In this document: one piece after another, positions 34,340 through 43,702 of the stretch
Layout: every line of letters begins with the position of its first letter
How positions within the stretch are numbered: position 1 is the stretch's first letter
Assembly (NCBI RefSeq): GCF_001418105.1
Contig: NZ_LIQI01000031.1
Span: 216,001-280,000 of the forward strand
Direction: 5' to 3'
Length of the DNA: 64,000 bases
Origin: Lacinutrix himadriensis
GTDB taxonomy: Bacteria > Bacteroidota > Bacteroidia > Flavobacteriales > Flavobacteriaceae
Program-made: the position numbers and the translations under genes
Notes under the pieces: model-generated
Seen by the model: only the letters and a program-made list of their open reading frames with translations
The model's database searches: none
What the model was told of the DNA's origin: nothing

Positions 34340-35228
34340 GCTAAAAAATTACCTGCACTTACATGTGCTAGTATTTATTGCTGGGTTTACGGCAATTCTT
34401 GGGGAGCTAATTACCATTAGTTCTGTTCCATTAGTTTGGTTTAGAATGGCAATGGCAAGCATATTAGTAAGTATTTACGTCGCTGTTTCTAAAACAAAAA
34501 TAAAACTTTCTTTAAACGATATAGCAAAGCTTTCTATTGCAGGTGTTATTATAGCCTTACATTGGATTACTTTTTTTGGAGCCATAGACGCTTCCAACGT
34601 TTCTATAACTCTAGCTATGTTTTCTACTGGAGCTTTTTTTGCTTCCTTAATAGAACCTTTAATTTACAAACGAAGTGTTATTTGGTACGAAATACTCTTC
34701 GGTGTCATTGTTATTATTGGAGTGATTATTATCACGCAAAGCGAAATGAAATACATTAACGGAATCATTTTAGGTATCACATCTGCTTTCCTATCCTCAT
34801 TATTCGCCGTACTTAACGGAAAGTTTTTAGAAAAACACAGTGCAACTACCATTTCATTTTACGAATTTATAAGCGGAGTAGCTTTTATAACCATATTTCT
34901 TTTAGTTTTTTATGATGGGTTTTCTCTTTCCTTTTTTCAATTACCAACATCCGATTATATATACTTATTCATTCTTGCATCTATTTGTACTGCGTATGCT
35001 TTTATAGCTTCCGTATATGTAATGCGCTATATAAGTCCCTATACGGTGGTGCTTACCTATAATTTAGAACCTATTTACGGTATTATTTTAGCAATCTTAC
35101 TTTTTCCGGAAAAAGAAAAAATGACCACAAATTTTTATTATGGAGCCTCTTTAATTCTTGGAGTAGTGCTACTTAACGGCATTTTGAAAAATAGGAAAGC
35201 TTTAAAAGCAAAGAAGATAAAAGAGTAA
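34326..35228 (+). CDS. EamA/DMT-superfamily transporter
   Basis: A 300-residue membrane protein with ten hydrophobic segments in two EamA halves: VLVFIAGFTAILGELITI to ITLAMFSTGAFFASLIEPLI, and YINGIILGITSAFLSSLFAVLNG to YTVVLTYNLEPIYGIILAILLF. This is the drug/metabolite transporter superfamily that exports or imports small solutes such as amino acids or purines. Substrate unknown. Its ATG lies within the last codons of lptF and is probably translationally coupled. Confidence 0.85.
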   Translation: MLNDKLKNYLHLHVLVFIAGFTAILGELITISSVPLVWFRMAMASILVSIYVAVSKTKIKLSLNDIAKLSIAGVIIALHWITFFGAIDASNVSITLAMFSTGAFFASLIEPLIYKRSVIWYEILFGVIVIIGVIIITQSEMKYINGIILGITSAFLSSLFAVLNGKFLEKHSATTISFYEFISGVAFITIFLLVFYDGFSLSFFQLPTSDYIYLFILASICTAYAFIASVYVMRYISPYTVVLTYNLEPIYGIILAILLFPEKEKMTTNFYYGASLILGVVLLNGILKNRKALKAKKIKE

Positions 35229-35242
35229 ACAAAAAAAATACG

Positions 35243-35250
35243 TAATTTTG
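35243..35250 (+). promoter_or_regulatory. -7 element upstream of accA
   Basis: TAATTTTG matches TAnnTTTG and is 33 bases before the accA start; no TTG at -33 seen. Confidence 0.4.
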
Positions 35251-35283
35251 CACACTAACTATTAATTAAACTTAAATTCAAAA

Positions 35284-36237
35284 ATGGAATATTTAGAATT
35301 TGAACTACCTATAAAAGAGCTAGAAGATCAATTGCAAAAATGCCAAATCATTGGTACTGAAAGTGATGTAGATGTTACAGAAACTTGCAAGCAAATTGAG
35401 AAAAAACTTTTAGCTACCAAAAAGGATATATACAAAAACTTAACACCATGGCAACGTGTACAAATGTCACGTCATCCTAATAGACCATATACTTTAGATT
35501 ATATTAAAGCACTTTGTGGCGAATCTTTTTTAGAGCTTCATGGAGACAGAACCTTTAAAGATGATAAAGCAATGATTGGTGGTCTTGGTAAAATTGGAGA
35601 CCAAAGTTTTATGTTTATCGGACAACAAAAAGGGTATAATACTAAAACAAGACAATACAGAAACTTCGGGATGGCAAATCCAGAAGGTTACAGAAAAGCG
35701 TTACGCTTAATGAAATCTGCCGAAAAATTTGGTATTCCTGTAGTTACGTTATTAGATACTCCTGGAGCTTATCCTGGTTTAGAAGCAGAAGAACGCGGAC
35801 AAGGAGAAGCTATTGCTAGAAATATACTTGAAATGACAAGGCTAAAAGTGCCAATTATTACCATTGTTATTGGTGAAGGTGCTTCTGGTGGTGCATTAGG
35901 TATTGGTGTTGGAAATAAAGTATTAATGTTAGAAAACACTTGGTATTCTGTAATATCACCAGAATCTTGTTCTTCTATTTTATGGAGAAGCTGGGAGTAT
36001 AAAGAACAGGCTGCAGATGCATTAAAACTTACTGCTACAGATATGAAAAAACTCGGTATTGTAGATGAGATCATCAAAGAGCCACTTGGTGGAGCGCATC
36101 AAGATAGAGAGAAAACATTTGCTTCTGTAAGTACGGCTATTCTTAAAAGTTTTGAGGAGTTTAAAAACTTATCACCAAAAGAATTAGTAAATCAACGTAT
36201 GGAAAAATATGCAAACATAGGAGTTTATAAAGGCTAG
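35284..36237 (+). CDS. accA: Acetyl-CoA carboxylase carboxyltransferase subunit alpha
   Basis: A 317-residue AccA, which with AccD transfers carboxyl from biotin to acetyl-CoA in the first step of fatty acid synthesis. The N-terminal helix region ([15 protein letters not shown]), [80 protein letters not shown] and [18 protein letters not shown] follow the family in order. Length and start agree with typical AccA. A rho-independent terminator follows. Confidence 0.97.
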   Translation: MEYLEFELPIKELEDQLQKCQIIGTESDVDVTETCKQIEKKLLATKKDIYKNLTPWQRVQMSRHPNRPYTLDYIKALCGESFLELHGDRTFKDDKAMIGGLGKIGDQSFMFIGQQKGYNTKTRQYRNFGMANPEGYRKALRLMKSAEKFGIPVVTLLDTPGAYPGLEAEERGQGEAIARNILEMTRLKVPIITIVIGEGASGGALGIGVGNKVLMLENTWYSVISPESCSSILWRSWEYKEQAADALKLTATDMKKLGIVDEIIKEPLGGAHQDREKTFASVSTAILKSFEEFKNLSPKELVNQRMEKYANIGVYKG

Positions 36238-36260
36238 TCCGTATAAAACCACTTGATAAA

Positions 36261-36292
36261 AAAATCTGAAGTTAGACGCTTCAGTTTTTTTT
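36261..36292 (+). terminator. Rho-independent terminator of accA
   Basis: CTGAAG / CTTCAG stem with a 7-base loop and eight T, 24 bases after the accA stop. Confidence 0.75.
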
Positions 36293-36405
36293 ATGCTTAT
36301 TAACAATATTTATTACTTATTAACAGTTAAAATGTTAACTACCTGTGAAGATTGAACTATCTTTATACGTACTAATATCTCAACAATTTATTTACATTCG
36401 CTTAC

Positions 36406-37941
36406 ATGAAGCAACCAAATCAAGTAAAAGGCTATCCAGTCGATAAAAGTACATTAATCAATCTTGAAAGAGGGAAAATCCCTCCACAAGCTCTTGATTT
36501 AGAAGAGGTTGTGCTTGGTGCAATGATGATCGATAAAAAGGGTGTAGATGAAGTTATTGATATTTTAAGTGCAGATGCTTTTTACAAAGAAGCACATCAA
36601 CATATTTTTGAAGCTATCTTTCAACTCTTTGAAAACAGTGAGCCAGTCGACTTATTAACCGTTTCTAGTCAATTAAAGAAAAATCAAAAACTAGATTTAT
36701 CTGGAGGTGATTTTTACCTTATTTCACTAACACAAAAAGTGTCTTCTTCTGCGCATATTGAGTTTCATGCACGTATTATTTTACAGAAATTTATTCAGCG
36801 TAGTTTAATAAAGATTTCTTCCGAAATCATTGAAGATGCTTATGATGAAACACAAGATGTTTTCGATTTATTAGACAAAGCAGAATCTAAACTATACGAA
36901 GTAACACAAGGAAATATTAAGAAATCGAGTGAAACTGCTCAAGACTTAGTAATTCAAGCGAAAAAGAAAATTGAAGAAATATCCAATCAAGAAGGTTTAA
37001 GTGGTATTGCTACAGGATTCAATAAATTAGATAAACTTACTTCTGGTTGGCAGCCTTCCGATTTAATTATTGTAGCTGCTCGTCCAGGTATGGGTAAAAC
37101 AGCATTAACCTTATCTATGGCTAGAAATATTGCCGTAGATCAAAATGTACCAGTAGCATTCTTTTCTTTAGAGATGGCTTCCGTACAGCTAATTACACGT
37201 CTAATTTCTAGTGAAACCGGATTGTCTTCCGAAAAGCTAAGAACAGGGAAACTAGAAAAACACGAATGGGAACAATTAAACGTAAAGGTAAAAGGTTTAG
37301 AAAAAGCACCTTTGTTTATTGATGATACACCTTCACTTTCTATTTTCGATTTACGTGCAAAGGCAAGACGTTTAGCATCACAACACGGTATTAAAATGAT
37401 CATGATTGATTATTTACAGTTAATGACTGGTGGACCAAGTCATGGTGGAAATCGTGAACAAGAAATCTCGATGATTTCTAGAAACTTAAAAGCATTAGCT
37501 AAAGAATTAATGGTGCCTGTAATTGCACTATCGCAATTATCGCGTGCTGTAGAAACGCGTGGAGGAAGTAAAAGACCTTTACTATCCGATTTACGTGAAT
37601 CTGGAGCGATTGAGCAAGATGCCGATATTGTAAGTTTTATTTATAGACCAGAATATTATAAAATTGACGAATGGGATGATGAAGAGCGTTCACCAACTGA
37701 AGGTCAAGCCGAATTTATTATTGCGAAACATAGAAATGGTGGACTAGAAAATATTCGTTTAAAGTTTATTGGACACTTAGGTAAGTTTGATAATCTTGAC
37801 GATTTTGATTCGCCTTTTGAGTTTCATTCTAAAATGAATGCAGCAGCAAACGATGATACTTTAATCTCTGAAAATTTACCATCACCTAGTGATGCATTTG
37901 GTGCTCCAGATGATTTTGATGATAATGATGTACCATTTTAA
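36406..37941 (+). CDS. dnaB: Replicative DNA helicase DnaB
   Basis: A 511-residue hexameric helicase that unwinds DNA at the replication fork. The N-terminal domain (IPPQALDLEEVVLGAMMIDKKGVDEVIDIL) mediates primase contacts. The RecA-like domain holds Walker A ARPGMGKTAL with K231 and T232, Walker B MIMIDYLQLM, and the H4/arginine-finger motifs RAVETRGGSKRPLLSDLRESGAIEQDADIVSFIYRPEYY. The tail is acidic and ends DDFDDNDVPF. No intein is inserted. A near -7 element (TACATTCG) precedes it. Single gene by position. Confidence 0.97.
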   Translation: MKQPNQVKGYPVDKSTLINLERGKIPPQALDLEEVVLGAMMIDKKGVDEVIDILSADAFYKEAHQHIFEAIFQLFENSEPVDLLTVSSQLKKNQKLDLSGGDFYLISLTQKVSSSAHIEFHARIILQKFIQRSLIKISSEIIEDAYDETQDVFDLLDKAESKLYEVTQGNIKKSSETAQDLVIQAKKKIEEISNQEGLSGIATGFNKLDKLTSGWQPSDLIIVAARPGMGKTALTLSMARNIAVDQNVPVAFFSLEMASVQLITRLISSETGLSSEKLRTGKLEKHEWEQLNVKVKGLEKAPLFIDDTPSLSIFDLRAKARRLASQHGIKMIMIDYLQLMTGGPSHGGNREQEISMISRNLKALAKELMVPVIALSQLSRAVETRGGSKRPLLSDLRESGAIEQDADIVSFIYRPEYYKIDEWDDEERSPTEGQAEFIIAKHRNGGLENIRLKFIGHLGKFDNLDDFDSPFEFHSKMNAAANDDTLISENLPSPSDAFGAPDDFDDNDVPF

Positions 37942-37985
37942 CCTAATTTTTTAATAGCTAGAGTAATAGAAAAATAAGAACCTAC

Positions 37986-38999
37986 ATGTTAAGCGAACGC
38001 AGAACCACCAACATACTACTATTAATTATAGTGATACCAATTTTGTTTTATTTATTAAAAGTATTGTCTTTTATATTTATTCCGTTGGTGTTTGCTATGT
38101 TTATTGCATTGTTGTTTTTACCATTAATGCGTTGGTTGGGCAAACGTAGAGTTCCAAAAATAGTAAGTATAATTATTGTCATTTTATTAATAGGGATTGG
38201 ATTAAAAGCAGGAGTAGAGCTTATCAAATTGTCTAGCAAACAAATTATGGCTAGTGATACTGCTTTTTTTGATAACGCAGAAGTTAAAATAAATGATGCA
38301 GCGCAATACCTAGAAAACACTTTTGGGGTAGAGATGCAAAAAGATAAAAACATCTTATCGCAATTTATTCAAAAAGAAAACATTGGTACAACTGTTGGTT
38401 TTTTACGTCAGTTTTTAACCATGTTACTCATGACGGCATTCTTTGTAGTACTCTTATTAGCAGAGTCTATTAACATGCAGGATGTTTTAAATAAGATGGT
38501 TTTAAAGAAAAAACGGACTTCTCTATTAGCATACGGTAAAATACAGAAAGAACTAAACACCTTTATAAAAGTAAAGTTTTTAGTTAGCTTTTTAACAGGT
38601 CTTGGTACCGGTTTAGCTTGTTATTTCTTTGATGTTAGTTTTCCAATCTTTTGGGGGCTTTTTGCCTTTGCAATTAATTTTGTGCAAATGGTTGGCTCTT
38701 TTATTGCTGTCATTGCACTTTCCATTTTTGCATTTATAGAACTAGATCCAACAAGTACTTTGTTTTTCTTTGTACTTGCTATTACTGGAGTTCAAGTATT
38801 ATTTGGAGCTATTTTAGAACCTGTATTTATGGGAAAATCATTCTCCATAAATATTATTACAGTCTTAGTGATGTTAATGTTTTGGGGATTTCTTTGGGGA
38901 ATTCCAGGACTTATTATGGCTATTCCTATTACTGTATTTCTTAAAATTATCTTCGAACAGTTTCCTAGTACCAAAAAGATTTCCGATTTAATTTCTTAG
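37986..38999 (+). CDS. AI-2E family transporter (YdiK/PerM-like)
   Basis: A 337-residue polytopic protein of the AI-2E exporter family (Pfam AI-2E_transport). Hydrophobic helices begin TNILLLIIVIPILFYLL, IFIPLVFAMFIALLFLPL, PKIVSIIIVILLIGIGLK, FLRQFLTMLLMTAFFVVLLL, KFLVSFLTGLGTGLACYFF, VSFPIFWGLFAFAINFVQMVGS, and the C-terminal motif FWGFLWGIPGLIMAIPITVFLKI is diagnostic. Members export quorum signals or sodium, but few have been tested. The start at 37986 has a leader only 44 bases from dnaB. Confidence 0.86.
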   Translation: MLSERRTTNILLLIIVIPILFYLLKVLSFIFIPLVFAMFIALLFLPLMRWLGKRRVPKIVSIIIVILLIGIGLKAGVELIKLSSKQIMASDTAFFDNAEVKINDAAQYLENTFGVEMQKDKNILSQFIQKENIGTTVGFLRQFLTMLLMTAFFVVLLLAESINMQDVLNKMVLKKKRTSLLAYGKIQKELNTFIKVKFLVSFLTGLGTGLACYFFDVSFPIFWGLFAFAINFVQMVGSFIAVIALSIFAFIELDPTSTLFFFVLAITGVQVLFGAILEPVFMGKSFSINIITVLVMLMFWGFLWGIPGLIMAIPITVFLKIIFEQFPSTKKISDLIS

Positions 39000-39056
39000 A
39001 CGAATTACCACGTTTTTCATTATCTTTAATTCTCAAAATTAAAAGATAATAAGTTC

Positions 39057-39980
39057 ATGGTTCATGGTACGCATAATGCTGTAGAAGACAGCAGAAATAA
39101 AGACATTCAAATTTATATTAACGGAGAATTCTTCCCAAGAGAAGACGCTAAAATTTCGGTTTTAGATAGTGGTTATCTTGTAGGTGATGGAATCTGGGAA
39201 GCACTTCGATTACACAAAGGGGTTCTCGTTTTTCTAAAAGATCATTTAGATAGATTATGGCAATCCGCAGCAAGTGTTGGTATGCAATTTCCTTTTACTA
39301 AAGAAGGATTGATTGAAGAAGTCTGGAAAACCTTAAACAAGAATAATATGCAAGACCATGTGCACGTGCGTATTATGATTACTAGAGGAATTAAAAAAAC
39401 ACCGTCACAAGATCCTAGACTAACTATTTCTGGACCAAATGTGGTTATTTTACCAGAATACAAAAAAGCGTCACCAGAAAGTAAAGAAAAAGGAATCACT
39501 TTATTTACAAGTACCATTCGTCGTGGTTCTCCAGATTATTTAGATCCTAGATTAAATTGCCATAGTAAACTGCACGAAGTACAAGCACTTATTCAAGCCA
39601 TTGAAGCTGGAGCAGACGAAGCTTTAATGCTCGATGTCAACGGTTTTGTTGCCACTTGTAACGCTACTAATTTTTTCATTATAAAAGATAACGAAGTGTA
39701 TACTTCTACCGGACAATATTGCATGAATGGTATTACCAGAGCAAAAGTTATTGAAGCGTGCAAAATAAATAATATTCCATGTCATCAAAAAGACTTCTCT
39801 TTGTTTGATGTATATGGTGCAGATGAAGCTTTTGTAACCGGAACATTTGGAGGCTTAACACCTGTAACAAAAATTGATGGTAGAATAATAGGTGAGAAAT
39901 CTTATGGCGATTTTACTAGAAAGCTAAGCGGTTTATATAATGAGCTTATAGATAAAGAAGTTGCAGATGGAAAAGACTAA
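39057..39980 (+). CDS. Class IV aminotransferase-like protein with substituted catalytic positions
   Basis: A 307-residue fold-type IV PLP-enzyme homologue (BCAT, D-amino acid aminotransferase and PabC relatives): DIQIYINGEFFPREDAKISVLDSGYLVGDGIWEALRLH and HLDRLWQSA at the N-terminus, GFVATCNATNFFII and GITRAKVIEACK at the C-terminus. In ungapped alignment with PabC and Dat the catalytic lysine falls on N167 (RLNCHSKLHEV) and the PLP-N1 glutamate on T200 (VATCNAT). K171 four residues on may be a shifted lysine or unrelated. It overlaps the sulfotransferase-like gene by 14 bases, so the two are translationally coupled. Substrate and PLP dependence unknown. Confidence 0.85.
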   Translation: MVHGTHNAVEDSRNKDIQIYINGEFFPREDAKISVLDSGYLVGDGIWEALRLHKGVLVFLKDHLDRLWQSAASVGMQFPFTKEGLIEEVWKTLNKNNMQDHVHVRIMITRGIKKTPSQDPRLTISGPNVVILPEYKKASPESKEKGITLFTSTIRRGSPDYLDPRLNCHSKLHEVQALIQAIEAGADEALMLDVNGFVATCNATNFFIIKDNEVYTSTGQYCMNGITRAKVIEACKINNIPCHQKDFSLFDVYGADEAFVTGTFGGLTPVTKIDGRIIGEKSYGDFTRKLSGLYNELIDKEVADGKD

Positions 39981-40692
39981 ACGCATCTGTTTATGGTCTG
40001 GGCCAAGAAATATTTCTACCACTTTAATGTATAGTTTTGCACAAAGACAAGATACTAAAGTGGTGGATGAACCTTTGTATGCCCACTATTTAAGTAATAC
40101 CAATGCAAAAGAGTATCATCCAGGAACCCAAGATATTCTAGATACTTTAGATCAGGATGGTAAAAAGGTGATAGCCGAAATGATGACCAATACTTCCAGT
40201 CCTGTTTTCTTTTTTAAAAATATGACACATCATTTATTAAACTTGGATAGAGGTTTTATGAAAGAGGTATACAATGTGATACTAACGCGAGATCCTGTAG
40301 AAATGCTTCCTTCGTTTGATAAGGTAATCCATAATCCAACTATAGAAGATGTTGGTTATGCCAAACATACCGAGTTGTTAGATTATATGGAAACAAATAA
40401 TATAAAACCAATTGTTTTAGATTCGAAACGTGTTTTATTAAATCCGAAGAAAGTACTAACCCAATTATGCGATTTTATAGGTATTCCTTTTGATGAAAAC
40501 ATGTTGCATTGGCAAGCTGGATCTAGACCAGAAGATGGTGTTTGGGCAAAATATTGGTATGCAAATATTCATAAATCTACGGGATATTTAGCCTACAAAC
40601 CAAAGACCGAAACTTTCCCAGAGCATTTAAAACCGTTATTAAACCAATGCAAACCACATTATAATAAATTACTTAAATACGCTATTGGTTAA
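39967..40692 (+). CDS. Sulfotransferase-like P-loop protein coupled to the aminotransferase-like gene
   Basis: A 241-residue protein started at the ATG at 39967 (MEKTKRICLWSGPRNISTT) rather than the TTG 6 bases upstream. The segment WSGPRNISTTLMYSF (residues 10-24) is the 5'-phosphosulfate binding loop of PAPS-dependent sulfotransferases, and NVILTRDPVEMLPSF resembles the 3'-phosphate contact RDP motif. The C-terminal motif (GSRPEDGVWAKYWYANIHKSTG) is unlike classical enzymes. A catalytic histidine cannot be pinned down by eye. It shares 14 bases with the upstream class IV gene, which argues for one pathway or complex. Confidence 0.78.
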   Translation: MEKTKRICLWSGPRNISTTLMYSFAQRQDTKVVDEPLYAHYLSNTNAKEYHPGTQDILDTLDQDGKKVIAEMMTNTSSPVFFFKNMTHHLLNLDRGFMKEVYNVILTRDPVEMLPSFDKVIHNPTIEDVGYAKHTELLDYMETNNIKPIVLDSKRVLLNPKKVLTQLCDFIGIPFDENMLHWQAGSRPEDGVWAKYWYANIHKSTGYLAYKPKTETFPEHLKPLLNQCKPHYNKLLKYAIG

Positions 40693-40743
40693 AATTATAT
40701 TAATGCAGGTTTAAACGTAATAATTTTAAGTATCTTTCTTCCA

Positions 40744-42000
40744 ATGAAAAAAATAATCACAGTATTTCTAATCCTTTTATTTACACAAGCTTATGCTTCT
40801 TACATCCTCATTCCTATGGATGCAGATACGCAAAAGAATCATTTAAAGGCTTACGGAATTACCTATTGGACCTTAGAAAAACAGCTAAAAGTAAAATGGC
40901 TACTTAATTATCGTGGTGGGGCTTTTCTTTTACCAGATAGTCAGGAAATTCAACGCGAATGCCAAATACGAGGCGTTTCTTTCGAAATCTTATCTAACGC
41001 TAAAGCGGAAGGTATTCTAGAAGAAATTAGTAGTCCGAGTAAAAATATGGAAGCCATCGTATTAGAAAAAGCACCAAAAATTGCAGTCTATACACCAAGA
41101 GGGAAATTACCTTGGGACGATGCAGTTACTATGGTTTTAAGTTATGCCGAAATTCCTTATGAAACCATTTATGATGAAGAAGTTTTAAACGACGCACTTT
41201 TATTGTACGATTGGTTGCATTTACATCATGAAGATTTTACAGGGCAATATGGTAAATTTTATAGAGCATATAAAACCGCTTCCTGGTATATTGAAGAAAA
41301 AAAGCAAGCAGAAGCACTTGCCACAAAACTTGGTTACGATAAAGTTTCGCAAGAAAAATTAGCAGTTTCCTTAAAAATACGAGATTATGTCATTGGAGGC
41401 GGATTCATGTTTGCCATGTGTAGCGCAACCGATAGTTTTGATATTGCGCTTTCGGCAGAAGGATTAGATATTTGCGAACCTATGTTTGATGGCGATGGTA
41501 GTGATGCTAATTATCAAAACAAAATTGACTACAGCAAAACCTTTGCGTTTAAAGATTATACCTTAGAGCAAAGTCCGAATGTGTACGAGTTTTCTAGTAT
41601 AGATATGACACAAAAACGAAGAATTTCTAAAACTGTAGATTATTTTACACTCATGGATTACTCTGCAAAATGGGATCCAATTCCAAGTATGTTGTGCCAA
41701 AACCATACCGCTTTGGTGAAAGGTTTTATGGGGCAAACCACTTCTTTTACGCGCGAAGAAATTAAAAGTAATGTCTTGGTAATGGGAGAAAATAAAACCA
41801 ATGGCGAAGCAAAATATATTCACGGTATAAAAGGAAAAGGATTTTTCACGTTTTATGGTGGTCATGATCCAGAAGATTATACACATCGCGTAGGAGACCC
41901 AAAAACAGAATTAGATTTACATCCAACTTCACCAGGCTACCGACTTATTTTAAACAATGTGTTATTTCCTGCTGCTAAAAAGAAGAAGCAGAAAACCTAG
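40744..42000 (+). CDS. Secreted conserved protein of unknown function
   Basis: A 418-residue exported protein with a clear signal peptide (MKKIITVFLILLFTQAYAS). The mature part is conserved-looking (ILIPMDADTQKNHLKAYGITYWTL, KVKWLLNYRGGAFLLPD, GGGFMFAMCSATDSFDIALSAEG, GFFTFYGGHDPEDY). The GGFMFAMCSA segment is like the nucleophile elbow of glutamine amidotransferase/ThuA folds, and the spacing to FYGGHDPEDYTHR could supply a histidine, but this is only a suggestion. Similar sequences are, as I recall, sometimes named asparagine synthetase B, for which I see no AsnB synthetase motif. It ends one base before the histidine kinase gene. Confidence 0.65.
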   Translation: MKKIITVFLILLFTQAYASYILIPMDADTQKNHLKAYGITYWTLEKQLKVKWLLNYRGGAFLLPDSQEIQRECQIRGVSFEILSNAKAEGILEEISSPSKNMEAIVLEKAPKIAVYTPRGKLPWDDAVTMVLSYAEIPYETIYDEEVLNDALLLYDWLHLHHEDFTGQYGKFYRAYKTASWYIEEKKQAEALATKLGYDKVSQEKLAVSLKIRDYVIGGGFMFAMCSATDSFDIALSAEGLDICEPMFDGDGSDANYQNKIDYSKTFAFKDYTLEQSPNVYEFSSIDMTQKRRISKTVDYFTLMDYSAKWDPIPSMLCQNHTALVKGFMGQTTSFTREEIKSNVLVMGENKTNGEAKYIHGIKGKGFFTFYGGHDPEDYTHRVGDPKTELDLHPTSPGYRLILNNVLFPAAKKKKQKT

Positions 42001-42001
42001 T

Positions 42002-43702
42002 ATGAGATATTTATTTCTTTGTATTTTATTGTTTATGTTTCAATTGTCCTTTTCTCAAAAGGATGAAATTGTAGATTTTGGTCAAAATTTAATTAACCAA
42101 AATAAATTGGATCAAGCAATAACCTATTATGCGAAACGCTTAGTAGAACCTAGTAATGAGGAACAGAAAATTCATTTGCTTTTAGGATTTGCAGAAGTTT
42201 ATAAGTTAAAACTAGATTATGATACAGCTAGTGATTATTACATTAAGGCTTTTGAGAGCATAAAAAGCATTAAGGATAAGCAGTTAGCGTTTTTATACCA
42301 TGTGAAAATGGCAGAGTTTTTTAGGAAGAGAACAATGCTAGTCGAATCTGCAGCTCAGATGGATAAAGCCGCAGTTATATTAAAGGGGAATAAAGTGGAA
42401 GATCTTTATTTAGCTAAATATTACAATCGGAAAGCAGCACTTTTTACAGAGTTTTATCATATACAAGATTCCACACTTTTTTATGCCAATAAATCACTGG
42501 ATTTAGCAAGAAAAATATACGATAAAGATAATGTGTTTTATTCTTTACTTGAAATTGCAGGAGTTTATGAACGTAAAAAAGAATATAAAACAGCAGTACG
42601 TTATTTAGAAGAAATCATTGAATTTGCAGCAAGCAATAATATGGAGCAACAGGAAGCTGATGCTTACATAAGTTATATTATGGCTTTAGCTAGAAGTAAT
42701 CAACTAGAAAAAGCATTGAATACGGCTTTATATGCAGCTAATTTTTCTAAAAATAGCAACTTGTTATACCATGAAATAATCTTTAATGAGAATATTCAAA
42801 ATTTGTATTTTAGATTACATAATACAGAAAAAGCATACGAATATTTAAAATACAGATTAGAACTTACTACGCAGTATAATGAAATAAAGAAAGAGGAATT
42901 ATTATTAAATTTAGAAGCCCAATACAAGCTTACCGAAAAGGAAAATGAAATAAAAATAAATACGCTTGAAATTCAAAATAAAAACAAAGCTTTAGCTTCC
43001 AATAACATAAAACTCATTATAAGTATATCGCTACTTACTGCCGTTATTTTTTTAACCGCATTAATTTCTTATTTCTTAAAAAAAGAAAAAAACAGCAATA
43101 AGCGTTTACAATCTTTGTCTAGCGAAAATCAATTTTTACTTAGTGAAGCTAACCATCGTATTAATAATAATTTACAATTAGTGGTGATACTAATATCCGA
43201 TCAGTTAAAGAAAAATACAAGTACAGACAACTTTCAACTAAAAAGCATCTTAACTAAAGTGGAAGCTATTTCTACATTGCATAAGCATTTGTATAAAAAT
43301 GAGGATAAAAGAAAAGTAGATGCACAAGGTTATTTATACGATGTAAAAGATAGCTTTTTTGATTTGTTTAAAGAAAATAATATTCAAACAAATTTTACTA
43401 TTGCTTCTATAAAGATACCTTCAGATTATGCCATGTATTTTGGACTATTACTTACAGAACTAACTATAAATTCTATAAAGCATGCCTTTAATAATACTAG
43501 TAATAAAGAGATTCATTTTGATTTGAAATACAAGAATAATACGCTAATTTTTAATTATTCCGATAACGGAACAACTTCATTAAACAAAACAATCAAACCA
43601 AAATTAGTAGATAAAATTTGCAGACAATTAGAAATGAATTATAAAATAAATACGGTAAACGGATTCACCTTTTTATTAGAAAAAGAAATTACTAATGACT
43701 AA
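42002..43702 (+). CDS. TPR sensor histidine kinase, HisKA_2 type
   Basis: A 566-residue sensor started at the ATG at 42002 (MRYLFLCILLFMFQLSFSQ, signal peptide); an upstream ATG lies inside the previous gene. The periplasmic part is a TPR solenoid (residues about 25-300). A membrane helix follows near 336-356 (LIISISLLTAVIFLTALIS), then the dimerisation helix with H385 (SEANHRINNNLQLV), the ATPase N-box (TELTINSIKHAF) and the DNG of G1 (NYSDNGTTS). The glycine-rich G2 motif is missing (KPKLVDKICRQLEMNY), so its ATPase may be weak. It overlaps the LytTR regulator by 8 bases and forms a two-component pair with it. Confidence 0.88.
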   Translation: MRYLFLCILLFMFQLSFSQKDEIVDFGQNLINQNKLDQAITYYAKRLVEPSNEEQKIHLLLGFAEVYKLKLDYDTASDYYIKAFESIKSIKDKQLAFLYHVKMAEFFRKRTMLVESAAQMDKAAVILKGNKVEDLYLAKYYNRKAALFTEFYHIQDSTLFYANKSLDLARKIYDKDNVFYSLLEIAGVYERKKEYKTAVRYLEEIIEFAASNNMEQQEADAYISYIMALARSNQLEKALNTALYAANFSKNSNLLYHEIIFNENIQNLYFRLHNTEKAYEYLKYRLELTTQYNEIKKEELLLNLEAQYKLTEKENEIKINTLEIQNKNKALASNNIKLIISISLLTAVIFLTALISYFLKKEKNSNKRLQSLSSENQFLLSEANHRINNNLQLVVILISDQLKKNTSTDNFQLKSILTKVEAISTLHKHLYKNEDKRKVDAQGYLYDVKDSFFDLFKENNIQTNFTIASIKIPSDYAMYFGLLLTELTINSIKHAFNNTSNKEIHFDLKYKNNTLIFNYSDNGTTSLNKTIKPKLVDKICRQLEMNYKINTVNGFTFLLEKEITND

